Assembly (NCBI RefSeq): GCF_050717635.1
Contig: NZ_JBOITO010000030.1
Coordinates: 124,001-188,000, forward strand
Origin: Clostridium_AD sp050717635
GTDB lineage: Bacteria; Bacillota; Clostridia; Clostridiales; Clostridiaceae
Direction of reading: 5' to 3'
Length of the DNA: 64,000 bases
Shown here: positions 62,635-64,000 of the stretch, in pieces
Layout of the letters: the number at the start of each line of letters is the position of its first letter
How positions within the stretch are numbered: the first letter of the stretch is position 1
Notes under the pieces: generated by a model
Told to the model about the DNA's origin: nothing
The model's input: only the letters and a program-made list of their open reading frames with translations
Databases searched by the model: none
Made by a program: the position numbers and the translations under genes

Positions 62635-63888
62635 TTAAATCGTCCTTATCTTTCCGGTTAAAAGTTTCTGCATAAGTCCTTGTTTTAGTTGTTGAATTTT
62701 TTCTTTTTTTAATTCGTATTCGTCTATCTTTTCATCTACAGAAGCTAAAATCACAGCTATACGTTTTTGTTCAGATATGTTTGGTAGTGGTATCTCTGTT
62801 AACCCAACAATACTAGTATTTATATTAGCTTGTGTCCCAGTTTGACCTTTCCTTTTAAAACTATCTTCATGATTAACTAAAAAATAATACAAAAATTCTA
62901 CATTTAGTCTTTCATTATTTAATTCAGAAAAATGAACAAATCCATCGTGTATACATGCCTCCATTTTAAGAATAATTGGTTTACCGACTGTTGCACATAT
63001 ACTCATAATCAAGTCATCCTTTTTAACTAATCTACTTTTTTCAATACCATCGTTTGACAAATACTGTTGTGTTTCTGATAAATATTTTTTGGTTCTGGAT
63101 ACATCAGAAATCCTAATCCATCCAACATTTTTATCTTGACTAAACCATTTTGTATCCTTTATTGGCCGTGGCGAAGCTCCTCTTTTTATATTTGATAAAT
63201 CCTTTAACTGCTTCACTTCCCACTTCATAGGAATTACCCCTACTTCAGTTTCCTTAAACTCTGTATGACCAATTCCTTTTGTAAGAAGACTCAGCATAAG
63301 TCCTTTTTTAAGCTTTTTTGTCTTTTCTATTAAACTTACTGTTTGTTCAATTCGACTGTCAACTGTTGAAAGAATATCTGCTATTTTTTGTTGTTCATAA
63401 ATAGGAGGAATAGCAATAGGTGTTTTTCTTAATGTTTCCAATGAAAGATTTTTAATAGTTGATCCAGTTAATTCCTTATAAAAATATTGCTGAACTTTTT
63501 TATTATTTAATGTATGAAAAATATAATTTTTGTTTACTATACTCTTCAATTTAGCGTATCCACAACTCTTTCCCAATACAATTTTTTCGGAATTATAGTA
63601 TGCTAAATTACCTATCGTTCCATTTAAAGATATGAATACGGTACTATTTGTTAGTTCTTTTTTATATTTTAAAAACTGTTCCATATCTACTTTTTTCGTT
63701 TCATTTGAAAATATAATATTTCCATTAGACAAGTTATTGCCATTTATAAAATAGTAATCACCACTTTCACTGTATTTAGGTGTACCATGTAACCCATCAC
63801 CGATTTTCCAAGAAATATCCTGCAAACTATTTATTTCCCACTCAACAGGTATCTCACCCAATTCTGTTATCTTATATCCTTCTCTCAT
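62635..63888 (-). CDS. hsdS: Type I restriction-modification specificity subunit
   Basis: DNA-recognition subunit with two target-recognition domains: N-terminal (about 1-190) and C-terminal (about 210-415), each preceded by a related start (LGEIPVEWEINSL and VGVIPMKWEVKQL) and each ended by a long helix (EQQKIADILSTVDSRIEQ and EQKRIAVILASVDEKIDE). 417 residues from ATG 63888; ATG 63894 and GTG 63897 are other possible starts. It follows hsdM with a few bases between. Intact; target sequence cannot be predicted. Confidence 0.93.
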   Translation of the reverse strand: MREGYKITELGEIPVEWEINSLQDISWKIGDGLHGTPKYSESGDYYFINGNNLSNGNIIFSNETKKVDMEQFLKYKKELTNSTVFISLNGTIGNLAYYNSEKIVLGKSCGYAKLKSIVNKNYIFHTLNNKKVQQYFYKELTGSTIKNLSLETLRKTPIAIPPIYEQQKIADILSTVDSRIEQTVSLIEKTKKLKKGLMLSLLTKGIGHTEFKETEVGVIPMKWEVKQLKDLSNIKRGASPRPIKDTKWFSQDKNVGWIRISDVSRTKKYLSETQQYLSNDGIEKSRLVKKDDLIMSICATVGKPIILKMEACIHDGFVHFSELNNERLNVEFLYYFLVNHEDSFKRKGQTGTQANINTSIVGLTEIPLPNISEQKRIAVILASVDEKIDEYELKKEKIQQLKQGLMQKLLTGKIRTI

Positions 63889-63901
63889 ATTCATCACCTA
63901 C

Positions 63902-64000
63902 CTATATCCCTTCAAAGCCCAATTCAACTAAATACTCATTAAGCCTTTTTTCAGTTTCATCACTTTTCTCTTTTAATTCTTTTATCTCTTCAATCACAGC
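63902..64000 (-). CDS. hsdM: C-terminus of type I methylase HsdM (5' part outside window)
   Basis: The last 32 codons of an ORF entering from the right edge: AVIEEIKELKEKSDETEKRL and NEYLVELGFEGI, stop TAG. This matches the coiled-coil ends of HsdM subunits and the gene order hsdM-hsdS-hsdR. Only a fragment, so the family call depends on context. Confidence 0.75.
   Translation of the reverse strand, partial: AVIEEIKELKEKSDETEKRLNEYLVELGFEGI

Overview
The window is AT-rich, has Gram-positive ribosome-binding sites (AGGAGG types) in front of almost every gene and carries sporulation-era functions (spore photoproduct lyase, a BofC-like protein), a SCIFF peptide with its maturase, RNase J and the order ruvA-ruvB-queA-tgt-yajC-scfA-scfB-secDF-apt-relA-dtd-hemZ-hisS-aspS. 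This points to a Clostridium (sensu stricto) chromosome. The species cannot be fixed from the sequence alone.

Layout. 1-17 kb is a mixed metabolic and transport region, nearly all on the minus strand: a dipeptide epimerase cut by the window edge with a DUF819 permease, glutamate dehydrogenase, a TetR-controlled MacB-like ABC exporter, an L,D-transpeptidase, a zinc/manganese-type ABC importer behind a perfect palindrome, an amidase, an MFS transporter and two ADP-ribosylglycohydrolases. 17-23 kb holds RNase J (plus strand), a tandem NTF2-like protein, serine hydroxymethyltransferase, a split ThrE-type exporter and a CsoR/CstR-family repressor. 23-42 kb is the conserved housekeeping block on the minus strand (tRNA synthetases, hemZ, dtd, relA, apt, a degenerate RecJ-like protein, secDF, SCIFF cluster, yajC, tgt, queA, ruvBA). 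42-53 kb mixes a DUF523-DUF1722 protein, an L/F-tRNA-protein transferase, spore photoproduct lyase, a small alarmone synthetase coupled to a membrane protein, RlmA, a glutaredoxin and a DEAD-box helicase. 53-57 kb is a plus-strand group with a stress-type short-chain dehydrogenase and two secreted cell-wall or amidase proteins, followed by an autoregulated XRE/membrane-protein operon. 57.5-64 kb is an accessory island: a nucleotidyltransferase gene broken by a stop codon, a small unknown protein, a YgjP-like metallopeptidase and a type I restriction-modification operon (hsdR, hsdS, end of hsdM) with what looks like a decayed TIR-domain gene between hsdS and hsdR.

The most interesting observations are the TIR remnant inside the hsd operon, the truncated RecJ-like DHH protein that has lost its metal ligands at the normal recJ locus, the three operator systems whose promoter and palindromes can be read directly (TetR/ABC, metal importer, XRE operon), the CsoR-family protein with CstR-like ligand residues, and a short SD-small ORF-terminator unit near 51.3 kb. 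I found no convincing CRISPR array, prophage, transposase, rRNA or tRNA gene. Several gene starts were moved downstream of the longest ORF because the Shine-Dalgarno sequence lies inside the longer ORF; these are stated per gene.
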